Source: Lacihabitans sp. CCS-44
GTDB lineage: Bacteria; Bacteroidota; Bacteroidia; Cytophagales; Spirosomataceae
Length of the DNA: 40,643 bases
Reading direction: 5' to 3'
Assembly: GCF_024343735.1 (NCBI RefSeq)
Contig: NZ_RJUE01000042.1
Location: 1-40,643 of the forward strand
The translations under genes were made by a program, and so were the position numbers. The notes below the pieces were generated by a model that worked only from the letters and a program-made list of their open reading frames with translations, did not search any database and was not told where the DNA came from. Each line of letters starts with the position of its first letter. The stretch's first letter is position 1. This document shows, piece by piece, positions 8,131 through 16,736 of this stretch.

Positions 8131-8889
8131 TATCAATAGAAGCTAAGACAATTTAATATTGAGACCTGTTTTAAATCTATTGTCATAAGCCTCCAAGTAT
8201 ATTACAAAAGAGACATTATTTTGAGTTACTTCGCAAATTACTTAAATGAATATTAAGATTAACGAATTCAGGATTTTATTTCTGGATTTGTAGTTTATCC
8301 TCCAGTTGAATTTCTAACATTACAACATTGGTGCTTTGAAGTCATTATTCTATGCTCTTTTGAATAATACAGGCAGCTTTATCTCCCGTTTTAATTTCGA
8401 AAACATTATCTAGACGACCTTTTTTATAGTTTGGTCAATCAAACGATAATTTTATGTTGAATATTCCAAAATATATCCACATACTTTACATTCTTGAAAT
8501 TTTAACTTTGAATTTCTTGAGCATTAATATCTAAATTTTCTTTCTTATTTACAAAAGAGCCAATTAGCCTTATTCTTCTTTCAACGAAAAAAAAAATAGC
8601 TCTCGAATATTTTTATTTAGGATGCTTTTGTCCTTATCTTCAAAATCAGTTTGAAGGTTTTTGGATGAGCAAAACATTCATTTGAAATGCCTTAGATAAA
8701 TCATATATGCAGACGGGTTTGTACATGGAACAATCAGCGAGTAGTATTTGAAATTATTAAGGTGCCTAGGTTGACTGACTGAGTTTAATGCATCGAAACT
8801 GTGGTATGGGCAGTTGTCAAAATTTAGGGGGCGTTATGGTTAACATAATTATATATTTATAAACCATCACCCTTTGAATTAAAGTTTGA
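8131..8889. other. 759-bp convergent intergenic region without a convincing gene
   Basis: The region lies between a plus-strand and a minus-strand gene that converge. All frames are interrupted. On the minus strand near 8510-8600 a short open stretch translates as FVERRIRLIGSF followed by about 15 residues and a stop, just after a 10-bp homopolymer, which could be the tail of a decayed gene. The segment CAGTTGTCAAAATTTAGGGG (8810-8829) resembles an insertion-sequence end in composition only. Neither can be assigned to a family. No terminator hairpin was found. Confidence 0.4.
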
Positions 8890-10827
8890 TTACTTAATCT
8901 CGAATTCTTTTAAAATGTCCAGCTTTTCAAAAGGAGAATTGTTACTTATGTATTCAGGAACAAGGTTTTTTAAAAAGCCAACAATTTCTAAATTAGACCA
9001 TTCGTTCAGCTTCAAATCAAAACTATTCAGCTTCTTAGAGATTTGATCATAATCTTCAGGTACTATTTTCGCAATCATTAATTTGGGATTATAGGTGGCC
9101 AAATTGTTCTCTGCACTGCCAATCAATTCTTCATAAAGCTTTTCACCGGGTCTTAGGCCTGTAAACTTTATCTCTATTTGCTTATCTACTTCAAAACCCG
9201 ACAGTTTAATCATCCTTTTGGCCAAATCTACAATCTTTACAGGCTCACCCATATCAAATACAAATACCTCACCCCCTTTGCCCATGGTACCGGCCTCCAG
9301 TACCAATTGACAAGCCTCAGGAATGGTCATAAAGTATCTGATAATATCAGGATGGGTAACCGTTACTGGGCCTCCTGCTGCTATTTGTCTTTTAAACAAA
9401 GGTATTACGGAGCCATTAGAGCCCAATACGTTCCCAAATCTTGTTACAATAAACCTGGACTCGTTCTTGTGAAAAGAATTTAAGGACTGTACGTAAATTT
9501 CAGCCAAACGCTTGCTGGCACCCATTACATTGGTGGGGTTTACAGCTTTGTCGGTAGATATCATTACAAATTTCTTGACTTTGTATTTCGAGGCCAGATC
9601 TGCTACCAGCTTGGTGCCGAACACATTCACCTCCACCGCCTTAAAAGGGTTCTTTTCCATCAAGGGCACATGCTTATAGGCCGCTGCATGAAAAACTACA
9701 TTGGGAGAATGTTTTATAAAGAGTTTTTCCATTTGTACCTTATTGCAAATATTTCTGGTTTCTAGTACTAAGTCGGTCGCAGTGTTACCTTTTTGAGTCA
9801 ACCTAGTTAGCTCCGTCTCCAAATCATACAAAGGAGACTCCGCTTGGTCAATTAGCACTAACTTACTCGGGCCGAATGGCAATATTTGCCTTACCAACTC
9901 ACTGCCTATAGAGCCTGCCGCACCGGTTATAAATATCACCTTATTGCTCAGGGTCTCCATTACAAACTTGTTGTTTAATTTTATAGGCTCCCTCTCTAGC
10001 AAATCATCTATATTGATTTCTTTGATCTGATTGATGCTTAATTCACCATTGATCCAAGTCTTTACAGGTGGTAAGCTTTTTACTGTAATACCCAACTCCA
10101 AAAACTTATCTACTATCTCGTTTTTCCTATTAGACGTTATATATTGGATAGCCAATATGACCTCTACACTAACGTTTTGAAAATCGACACTGTTAATATA
10201 AAGTCTCAAAGCATCTTCCAAAGAAACCACCTTCGTACCCTCTATTGACTTCCCTATCTTGCTGCTGTTGTCGTCTATAAAACACAGTATCTGGTTCTTC
10301 TTCTTCTTGTCTTTGAGAATGGTATTCTTTGTAATCAAACCCAATTGACCCGCCCCATAAATAATCACCATTTGTTGTGATTTAAACGAATTGAGCAAAT
10401 TATCAAAAATGGCTTTAATGATAAATCTACTGGCTATCAAGCCAAACAAAGCGATGAAGAAGTCTATGGCTAAAAGCGAATAGGGAATTTTTACAAACTT
10501 GGTATAACTACCCAAATCCAGTAATGACAATAGGACCAATTCAATGCTTGAAAGAACAACGGACTTAAAAAGTAGTTTTGCATCCTCTATGCTGGTATGC
10601 CGAATGATACCCGAAAAAGTATTGAGGTATAAGAAGGAAGATACTCTAACCAATATCACCGATAGCAAATGATATTTAAAAATCTGAGGGTCAATATAAG
10701 TCAATTCAAAATTAAAACGAACTGTAGTGGCAAATACAAATGATATACTGATGATAAATATATCCATTATCAAAATCAACCATTTCGAAACAAATCTCTC
10801 AGTATATTTAGATAAAATTTTAGACAT
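8890..10827 (-). CDS. Membrane-bound UDP-GlcNAc 4,6-dehydratase of the PglF/WbpM/CapD type
   Basis: At 645 aa it has the full length of the large membrane-anchored dehydratases. Membrane segments lie at about 16-36, 50-68, 88-104 and 114-134. A first nucleotide-binding domain follows (GAGQLG at 158-163), then the catalytic SDR domain (ITGAAGSIGSE near 300, STDKAVNPTNVMGASK near 430). The catalytic lysine of TDKA is present, and the usual SDR tyrosine is methionine (NVMGASK), as is characteristic of this subfamily. It converts UDP-GlcNAc to the 4-keto-6-deoxy sugar, the entry to bacillosamine-type and QuiNAc sugars. A PglE-like aminotransferase and a PglC-like initiating transferase in the same locus fit this. 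A terminator and its own -7 box separate it from the gene upstream. Confidence 0.9.
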   Translation of the reverse strand: MSKILSKYTERFVSKWLILIMDIFIISISFVFATTVRFNFELTYIDPQIFKYHLLSVILVRVSSFLYLNTFSGIIRHTSIEDAKLLFKSVVLSSIELVLLSLLDLGSYTKFVKIPYSLLAIDFFIALFGLIASRFIIKAIFDNLLNSFKSQQMVIIYGAGQLGLITKNTILKDKKKKNQILCFIDDNSSKIGKSIEGTKVVSLEDALRLYINSVDFQNVSVEVILAIQYITSNRKNEIVDKFLELGITVKSLPPVKTWINGELSINQIKEINIDDLLEREPIKLNNKFVMETLSNKVIFITGAAGSIGSELVRQILPFGPSKLVLIDQAESPLYDLETELTRLTQKGNTATDLVLETRNICNKVQMEKLFIKHSPNVVFHAAAYKHVPLMEKNPFKAVEVNVFGTKLVADLASKYKVKKFVMISTDKAVNPTNVMGASKRLAEIYVQSLNSFHKNESRFIVTRFGNVLGSNGSVIPLFKRQIAAGGPVTVTHPDIIRYFMTIPEACQLVLEAGTMGKGGEVFVFDMGEPVKIVDLAKRMIKLSGFEVDKQIEIKFTGLRPGEKLYEELIGSAENNLATYNPKLMIAKIVPEDYDQISKKLNSFDLKLNEWSNLEIVGFLKNLVPEYISNNSPFEKLDILKEFEIK

Positions 10828-10852
10828 AAGCCTTCGGATTAAGATTTAATAT

Positions 10853-10860
10853 CAAAATTA
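10853..10860 (-). promoter_or_regulatory. -7 box for the PglF-like dehydratase gene
   Basis: TAATTTTG on the minus strand matches TAnnTTTG and lies about 25 bp before the start codon, downstream of the terminator at 10923-10960. No good -33 element was seen. Confidence 0.45.
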
Positions 10861-10922
10861 ATCAAAAAATAAGCTTTTATTAGAATAGTGGACATAGAAT
10901 CCTATTTTTTTATTATTCGGCA

Positions 10923-10960
10923 TAAAAAAATCCCAAGCAGTATGTAACTACTTGGGATTT
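10923..10960 (-). terminator. Rho-independent terminator after the fibre-like secreted protein gene
   Basis: On the minus strand, ATCCCAAGTAG pairs with CTGCTTGGGAT (one G-U pair) across a 7-nt loop and is followed by a T-run. It lies about 20 bp past the stop codon at 10980, so it ends that transcript before the PglF-like gene. Confidence 0.85.
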
Positions 10961-10979
10961 TATATAATAAATCATCAAA

Positions 10980-12353
10980 TTACTTTCTTTTCAGAGCTTC
11001 ATTCTCCGCCTTCAAGGCTTTTACTTCCTTGTCCAATTCTATCATATACAAGGTAAGTTCCTCAATCTTCTCCATAAACATTTTAGAAGTTTTACCTACA
11101 TCCAAACCCTCTTTAACCATTTGATCTGCCGAAGGTACATTGGGTAAATGCTTGTTTTTTAGGGTAAACTTCTCAACATCTTCTAATTTCATCATTTTGG
11201 CTTTATATTCTGGCTCAAAAACATAATCCGCCCAGTCAGTTGATGAAGTCCTTAAGGCAACTTTAATTTTTTCTGATAAAATCCCGTCTTGGACAATTAA
11301 TCTATAGCCTGAAGGGGTAGGCATTGGAGTTAAAGCATCCCAATCACCTACTGCCAAAAAACCGGTTGTTTTAGAATTTATTTTTAAAGTGTTCAGAGCA
11401 AAGTCTCCCTTAATTAAAGGTGTAGTATTTGCAACCGAAGAATTTTGGATATATAATTGATTGTTTTCAGTACTAGTGGTTGAAGTATAGCCAGCATTGG
11501 ACCCGATGTAAATATTATTATCGCCATTTTTGCCTCTACCAGCATTTGCACCGATAGCCATAGTATTTGAGCCAGTTGTAAGGTCCAAAAGAGAATTTAT
11601 CCCTAGGGCCATATTTAACGAGCCAGTGTTTCCGGGAGCACCCAATGCATTAGTACCCACAGCCATATTAAATGACCCGCTTGTAAATCGTAACGAATTT
11701 GCACCTATGGCAACATTTTGCGAAACATTTACAGAGTTTTCCATTGCACTAACTCCTACTGCCAAATTCCATTCACCAGTCGTGAGCTCTTTAAGTGATT
11801 CGTAACCAAAACCTGTGTTATATCTATTTGTTGCAGAAGGTGCAACATAAGCATTTCCCGAATTTGAATATGTTTTCCAACCTGAATAGGCTCCTATAAA
11901 AGTATTTCTGTAAGTGTAGTCTTGTGTTAAATGTCCAGTCATAGCTCCATTCGTTTTAAGAATCAATGGTTGAGCATCCGTTGTCCCTAAAAAATTTGTT
12001 ACAGGATTGGTTCCTGCATCACCTGTTTTTGACCAATTTTGGACATCTAAAGCCACCGATTTCGCATCATCACCACTTAGAGGCTTCCAATTTTTGCCAT
12101 TAAAAAAGTAGAAACCAGTAACTTCATTTGTCTGATAAATCATTAATCCACTGGCTGGACTATCAATACTATTTCGTTGCTCAACAGATAGCCTTGGAAT
12201 TAACAGACCTTTGCTTGTTGATTGAATATCCAAAACCGCAGAATTATCAGGTTGAGTAGTTCCTATACCAATATTTTCTACCGGGCTCTTCTTTTGTCCG
12301 AAAGTGATTGCTGTTATTAGCAAGCCACAAGAAAGTAAATAAATTTTTTTCAT
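10980..12353 (-). CDS. Secreted protein with YadA/hemagglutinin-like head repeats and coiled-coil tail
   Basis: The 457-aa protein has a signal peptide (1-19, cleavage after TFGQ). An N-terminal module typical of Bacteroidota fibre-like proteins follows (NIGIGTTQPDNSAVLDIQS, then KGLLIPRLS). Residues about 150-300 hold repeated motifs of the form NTFIGAYSG, NLAVGVSAM, NVAIGANSL, NMAVGTNAL, NMALGINSL, NTMAIGANAG and NIYIGSNAG, as in trimeric autotransporter heads. The C-terminus (DYVFEPEYKAKMMKLEDVE, KHLPNVPSA, then a Leu/Glu/Lys coiled coil to the end) is a conserved tail resembling chaperone-type ends. There is no membrane anchor or type IX sorting domain. It has its own terminator. It is probably a trimeric surface or matrix protein; its link to the polysaccharide is only positional. 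Confidence 0.7.
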   Translation of the reverse strand: MKKIYLLSCGLLITAITFGQKKSPVENIGIGTTQPDNSAVLDIQSTSKGLLIPRLSVEQRNSIDSPASGLMIYQTNEVTGFYFFNGKNWKPLSGDDAKSVALDVQNWSKTGDAGTNPVTNFLGTTDAQPLILKTNGAMTGHLTQDYTYRNTFIGAYSGWKTYSNSGNAYVAPSATNRYNTGFGYESLKELTTGEWNLAVGVSAMENSVNVSQNVAIGANSLRFTSGSFNMAVGTNALGAPGNTGSLNMALGINSLLDLTTGSNTMAIGANAGRGKNGDNNIYIGSNAGYTSTTSTENNQLYIQNSSVANTTPLIKGDFALNTLKINSKTTGFLAVGDWDALTPMPTPSGYRLIVQDGILSEKIKVALRTSSTDWADYVFEPEYKAKMMKLEDVEKFTLKNKHLPNVPSADQMVKEGLDVGKTSKMFMEKIEELTLYMIELDKEVKALKAENEALKRK

Positions 12354-12438
12354 TTTAATAATTTTTTAATTCTAAATTGAAACATATGTAAAAATATAGG
12401 ACTCTTCGTCAAGAATAAAGAAATATCTCACTTTTTTA

Positions 12439-13545
12439 TTAAATGGAATTCTCTATTACTAAATTAATTACTCTCTCCAATTCTTCTATTTTTAAATTTG
12501 AACCTGACGGAAGACATAAGCCATTTTGAAACAATTTTTCGCTTATTCCATTTCCATAAAATGGATGTACCTGAAAAATCGGCTGCAAATGCATAGGTTT
12601 CCATAGTGGCCTTGATTCAATACCATGTTTCAAAAGTTGAATACGTATAAATTCTCTAATTTCATATCCTTCAAAAATCACAGCACTAAGCCAGCGATTA
12701 GAAAAATAATTTTCAGGCTCCTCCTGAAAAAGTCCTTTAAGTTTGATATTGTATTGCGAATAATTATGACGCCTTTTTTCGATCCATCTATCTAGAACTT
12801 CTAATTGACCTCGTCCAATCCCTGCAGAAATATTACTCATTCTGTAATTATAACCAATTTCCGAATGCTGATAATGTGGTGCTTCATCTCGAGCTTGAGT
12901 AGCCAAGAATCTAGCTTTAGCTATTTTCGAAAAATTTGCTGAAACCAACGCACCACCACCTGAAGTAGTGATAATTTTATTTCCATTAAATGAGAAAACG
13001 CCAAAATCACCAAAAGTACCTACTTTTTGACCGTTAACTGATGAACCTAATGCTTCTGCTGCATCTTCGATTAGTATTATGTCATACTTTTGACACACTT
13101 CTTTAATTTCAATAATTTTTGCAGGCATACCGTACAAATGAACCACTATACAGGCTTTAGGTTTCTTTCCTTGAGCAAGTCTATCTTGAATTGCCTTCTC
13201 AAGAAGCACTGGGTCCATATTCCAAGTGTCAATCTCACTATCAATAAAAATAGGAACCGCTCCTTGGTACAAAATAGGATTTGCAGACGCAGAAAAAGTA
13301 AATGTTTGACACAAAACTTCGTCTCCAACACTGACCCCAGAAAGTATTAATGATAAGTGCAATGCCGCCGTTCCTGAACTTAAAGCAGCAACATTATCAA
13401 TACTCAGATAATTGCCTAATTCTTTTTCAAAATTATCAACATTTGGACCGAGTGGGGATATCCAATTGGTATCGAATGCTTTTTGAACAAATTTAATTTC
13501 ATTACCACCCATATGGGGTGAGGACAGCCATATTTTATTCTCCAT
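12439..13545 (-). CDS. DegT/DnrJ/EryC1 (PglE-like) PLP-dependent sugar aminotransferase
   Basis: The open frame extends to 13611, but the ATG at 13545 (MENKIWLSSPHMGGNEIKF) is preferred: family members begin there, and the longer form would overlap the previous gene. This gives 368 aa. Recognisable parts are NWISPLGPNVDNFE, the SSGTAALHLSL cofactor-phosphate region, IIEDAAEALGSS (Asp contacting the PLP ring) and SFNGNKIITTSGGG with the Schiff-base lysine. These fit aminotransferases that add a 4-amino group to UDP-4-keto-6-deoxy-GlcNAc (PglE, WeeJ). The probable substrate comes from the PglF-like dehydratase at 8890. It could also supply the missing LegC step of the nonulosonate pathway. It is the last gene of the long minus-strand operon. 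Confidence 0.88.
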   Translation of the reverse strand: MENKIWLSSPHMGGNEIKFVQKAFDTNWISPLGPNVDNFEKELGNYLSIDNVAALSSGTAALHLSLILSGVSVGDEVLCQTFTFSASANPILYQGAVPIFIDSEIDTWNMDPVLLEKAIQDRLAQGKKPKACIVVHLYGMPAKIIEIKEVCQKYDIILIEDAAEALGSSVNGQKVGTFGDFGVFSFNGNKIITTSGGGALVSANFSKIAKARFLATQARDEAPHYQHSEIGYNYRMSNISAGIGRGQLEVLDRWIEKRRHNYSQYNIKLKGLFQEEPENYFSNRWLSAVIFEGYEIREFIRIQLLKHGIESRPLWKPMHLQPIFQVHPFYGNGISEKLFQNGLCLPSGSNLKIEELERVINLVIENSI

Positions 13546-13579
13546 TAAGTGTTTTATTTTTTCTATTATTTGATAGTTA

Positions 13580-14233
13580 CTAAAATTGTTTTTTGGATAA
13601 ATAATAATCAATACAAATTGAAGAATACCTCTCTGATTTCATTTTATTAATCATTTTATTTATACCAAGATTAAAACTTTTCAATTCAACTTCTTTGCTT
13701 TTAGTATCCAATTTTATATAACAAGATTGATTTATAAATTGTCTGTTTTGACCTAAACTACCCGTGTTGTATATTTTAAATTTATTTTCCAATCTTTTAA
13801 ATTGTTGATGAGAGTGGCCAATTATGTAATCATGTTTAACTTCTAAGTTTGATAAATCGGTGTCTTTAAAAACATATTGGTTAAAAATTGTGTGTTGAAC
13901 AACAAAATTCTCAATGTTAATACTTTCTTCAAATGTATTAATAACATTTAATAATGATTTATTAAATTTATTGTAGCAATGATCAAAAAATGCCTTTGCA
14001 ATTTGATTTTTACCATCATAGGCCCCTTCTAAAAAATATTTTTCATGATTACCTAACAATAAAGTCCCTTCTTTCTTTTCAGACAATAAACTTATACATT
14101 CATTACTCCAAGGGCCATAATTTACAACGTCTCCGTGACAAATGAAGCTGTCAAAACTATTTTCCTCAATAGAAAAAAGCATTTCTAAAGCTGGTAGATT
14201 TCCATGTACATCACCAAAAATTAGAATTTTCAA
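13580..14233 (-). CDS. Calcineurin-like metallophosphoesterase (YfcE/MJ0936-type)
   Basis: The open frame reaches 14281, but a TTG at 14233 overlaps the previous gene's TGA (TTGA) and places KILIFGDVHGN at the extreme N-terminus, as is usual, so that start is chosen (217 aa). The metal-binding motifs are complete: GDVHGN (DxH), GDVVNYGP, GNHE, a later His in VVQHTIF, and GHSH, with NTGSLGQNR after it. The family hydrolyses phosphomonoesters or diesters using two metal ions. In this setting it may dephosphorylate a sugar phosphate or other pathway intermediate, but no substrate can be named. Unlike its neighbours, this family is not a standard component of polysaccharide loci. The sequence is very AT-rich. 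Confidence 0.82.
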   Translation of the reverse strand: MKILIFGDVHGNLPALEMLFSIEENSFDSFICHGDVVNYGPWSNECISLLSEKKEGTLLLGNHEKYFLEGAYDGKNQIAKAFFDHCYNKFNKSLLNVINTFEESINIENFVVQHTIFNQYVFKDTDLSNLEVKHDYIIGHSHQQFKRLENKFKIYNTGSLGQNRQFINQSCYIKLDTKSKEVELKSFNLGINKMINKMKSERYSSICIDYYLSKKQF

Positions 14234-15039
14234 TGCAACATTCTTTTTATTCCTTCCGAAATTGTAACTTTTGGAGACCAATTAAGTAAATCAAAAGTCT
14301 TTTGAGGATTAAAATGAAATGATTGCCCGATTTCCAATCCGCTAAACTCAATCTTACAATCCACCCATTTTGCTATTTCTTCTGCAATTTCTTTGTTTGA
14401 AATTGATAACCCTGTAACACCTAAATAAATTGAAGATTGTTCAATCATTGCACTTTTTAGACAGAAATTCACAGCATCATCAACATAAATATAATCTTGA
14501 ACCCTACTTCCATTACCAAATAATACAATTTGGCCTTTATTTTTAGCACTATTAATTATTTGGGGAATAAAAGAATTGTTGGATATTGTCGCCCCATAAA
14601 TGTAGGTAAAACGGATAATTGAAAAATTAGACATCCCACTTACAATAAATTCCCCCGACAGTTTTGAAAGTGCGTATAATCCAGGATTATTATATGTCGA
14701 GTTCTCGCTAATAATGTCATCATGAATACCATAAACATTTGTGCTAGACAAATATATAAATTTTGAATTACTAAATTTCAATGAATAGAGGTATAATAAA
14801 TGATTAAGTTTTAGTAATTCTTTGTGAGTACTTGCATAATTACCAGGGGCAAAAAAAAAGAAATCCGGTTCAAGATTATAATTAAGTAGTTGTTCACTTG
14901 AAATTAACTTAGCAAATTTGTTAATATTATCAAATCGTTCGTTATACACTGCCAAAACCTCAATGCCTTGTCTTATTAATTCATTTACAATCCCGCTTCC
15001 TAAGAAACCGTTAGCACCTACAACTACAGCTATTGGCAT
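14230..15039 (-). CDS. NAD(P)-dependent sugar epimerase/dehydratase (extended SDR)
   Basis: The 269-aa protein opens with the nucleotide-binding motif GANGFLGSG (8-16). It has LSSTNVYG (the catalytic Ser/Thr region), YALSK (the YxxxK catalytic pair) and the substrate-side IRFTYIYG and DYIYVDDAV segments of sugar-nucleotide SDRs. At 269 aa it is shorter than typical 4,6-dehydratases (about 310-350), closer to reductase- or epimerase-type members. It probably reduces or epimerises the nucleotide sugar handled by this distal module. Its stop overlaps the start of the phosphoesterase by 4 bp. The exact reaction cannot be read from the sequence. Confidence 0.82.
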   Translation of the reverse strand: MPIAVVVGANGFLGSGIVNELIRQGIEVLAVYNERFDNINKFAKLISSEQLLNYNLEPDFFFFAPGNYASTHKELLKLNHLLYLYSLKFSNSKFIYLSSTNVYGIHDDIISENSTYNNPGLYALSKLSGEFIVSGMSNFSIIRFTYIYGATISNNSFIPQIINSAKNKGQIVLFGNGSRVQDYIYVDDAVNFCLKSAMIEQSSIYLGVTGLSISNKEIAEEIAKWVDCKIEFSGLEIGQSFHFNPQKTFDLLNWSPKVTISEGIKRMLH

Positions 15040-15046
15040 AAAATGA

Positions 15047-16096
15047 TTATTTTAAACTAAAATTATGAAAAACCGCATTAGGGTTCTCTAAAACTCCTTC
15101 ATTTTTAAGATTAGAAAACTCTTTACTATCAATAAAAATATCAGACCAAGTCCTTAAAACCAATCCATGTTTTAGAGTTGGTGTATCGATTTGTCCACCA
15201 AATAATTCATGTTTCAAAATTGCTTCAACTTCATTAAAACCAAAAAAATGACGCAAAGGTGTTGTTCCGCTAAACCTCCCGTTTATTTCAAATATTACTG
15301 GCTTATCATTTAAAACTCTAAATTGAAAATTAACTGGTCCATCAGGATTTAGTTTTTCAGCAATAGGAATTATGAACTTATCATATTTAGCAGTTTCCTT
15401 ATCAATATAAGCTCTGTAGGTATTTCCGTCTCTTAAATCTCTCTTCAAAGTTACTATTGCTTTACATTTCCCTTGAACTACTATACAACCCGAAGTATAT
15501 TCCCCTTCAATTTCTGGCAAAAATTGTTGAACTACCAAGTTACTATTGATATCATATAGTTCCATTAATTCATTATGATTTTCTATTTTTTTTATTCCAA
15601 TCGATCTAGCACCATCAAATGGTTTTGCAAAAAGAGGAAACCCAAGGTTTTGTTCAATTTCGATTAACTTTTTTTTATCATTCGCCATCACCGTATATGG
15701 AAATGGAAAATTGTTCATTTTAAGAAATTCAGCTGTTAAAAATTTATCATTTGCAATAGTAATGACCTCCTCATTACTTACAATTACTCTACAATTATAT
15801 TTTTTTAAAAAAAAATCTTTATATTTTGACAAGATAAGTAATTCAACATCAGTTCCTATTAAAATTGCATCAATTTTGTGTTCAATTATAACGTTTTCTA
15901 TAATTCCTATATAGTCTGGATCAACAACTTTGGGAATGATAATAGCATAATCCCCTAACCAATGTCCAGATGATTTAGGATCGGGATCAGCTGTAAAAAC
16001 TTTTTTCGAGAAATCCGAAATCTGTAACAGTCTAAGGATTCCTTGGCCTAGCAATGCCCCCGCTCCCGTAACTAAAATATTTTTTTTAATGTTCAT
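15047..16096 (-). CDS. ATP-grasp ligase, carbamoyl-phosphate-synthase-like
   Basis: The frame is open to 16195, but the ATG at 16096 (MNIKKNILVTGAGALLGQG) fits the domain start and avoids a 74-bp overlap with the preceding gene, giving 349 aa. An N-terminal Rossmann-like preATP-grasp domain (GAGALLGQG; VSNEEVITIANDK) is followed by the ATP-grasp fold: FPLFAKPFDGARSIGI (ATP-binding lysine and loop), VVQQFLPEIEGEYT, and a metal-binding end VIFEINGRFSGTTP. Such enzymes activate a carboxylate as acyl phosphate and join it to an amine. In glycan loci they are thought to attach amino acids or similar acids to amino sugars, so a role in decorating the aminosugar made next door is a reasonable inference. 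Confidence 0.82.
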   Translation of the reverse strand: MNIKKNILVTGAGALLGQGILRLLQISDFSKKVFTADPDPKSSGHWLGDYAIIIPKVVDPDYIGIIENVIIEHKIDAILIGTDVELLILSKYKDFFLKKYNCRVIVSNEEVITIANDKFLTAEFLKMNNFPFPYTVMANDKKKLIEIEQNLGFPLFAKPFDGARSIGIKKIENHNELMELYDINSNLVVQQFLPEIEGEYTSGCIVVQGKCKAIVTLKRDLRDGNTYRAYIDKETAKYDKFIIPIAEKLNPDGPVNFQFRVLNDKPVIFEINGRFSGTTPLRHFFGFNEVEAILKHELFGGQIDTPTLKHGLVLRTWSDIFIDSKEFSNLKNEGVLENPNAVFHNFSLK

Positions 16097-16121
16097 TTTA
16101 TTATTCGATTTATTTAAAATA

Positions 16122-16736
16122 TTATTTAGATTTTGATATTTCATCAAATCGGGGCATAGTAGCATGGTCTTTGGCCGATATATCTTCTGCCACAAATATT
16201 TTTTTTATTGTCATGATAAATATTTTAATATCTAATGTAAAGGAGATTGTATTCACATATTTCACGTCTAATTCAAATTTCTCATCCCAAGTAATTGAAT
16301 TTCTTCCATTTACCTGTGCCCAGCCCGTAATCCCAGGCCTAACTGAGTGCCGTTTTTTTTGAATTTCATTGTAAAAAGGTAAATACTCCACTAATAAGGG
16401 TCTTGGGCCTATAATACTCATTTCTCCTTTTATGACGTTTACTAATTGAGGTAATTCGTCTATTGACAACTTCCTAATAACCTTACCTAATGGGGTCAAT
16501 CTTTTATGGTCTGGCAATAAATTCCCAAATTTATCCTTTTCATCTGACATAGTCTTTAATTTAAAGATTCTAAAAATTTCCTCATTTTTTCCGGTCCTTT
16601 CTTGAACAAATAATGGGTTTGCTCTATATTTCAAGTACAATAAAACAATTACAAGAATCAATATTGGTGATAACAATATTAATGCAATTAAAGCCGTAAA
16701 AAAATCGAATGCTCTTTTAAAAAGAAGTTTATACAT
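16122..16736 (-). CDS. Initiating monotopic phosphoglycosyl transferase (PglC/WcaJ-type sugar transferase)
   Basis: The 204-aa protein is the short, PglC-sized form. An N-terminal membrane-dipping hairpin helix (about 12-34) precedes the conserved catalytic block: FVQERTGKNEEIFRIFKLKTM, then LSIDELPQLVNVIKGEMSIIGPRP and RPGITGWAQVNGRN. The Asp-Glu of SIDELPQ is the catalytic pair. It moves a sugar-1-phosphate from a UDP-sugar (probably a bacillosamine- or QuiNAc-type sugar made with the PglF and PglE homologues) onto undecaprenyl phosphate, starting the repeat unit at the inner membrane. It overlaps the glycosyltransferase upstream by 8 bp. The N-terminal context of the following ATP-grasp gene also suggests tight packing. 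Confidence 0.92.
   Translation of the reverse strand: MYKLLFKRAFDFFTALIALILLSPILILVIVLLYLKYRANPLFVQERTGKNEEIFRIFKLKTMSDEKDKFGNLLPDHKRLTPLGKVIRKLSIDELPQLVNVIKGEMSIIGPRPLLVEYLPFYNEIQKKRHSVRPGITGWAQVNGRNSITWDEKFELDVKYVNTISFTLDIKIFIMTIKKIFVAEDISAKDHATMPRFDEISKSK

Noticed and set aside
8510-8640. Remnant of a transposase C-terminus (ERRIRLIGSF stretch)
   Set aside because: The similarity to mutator-type transposases is limited to about ten residues and the frame breaks on both sides; kept only as a remark on the intergenic region.
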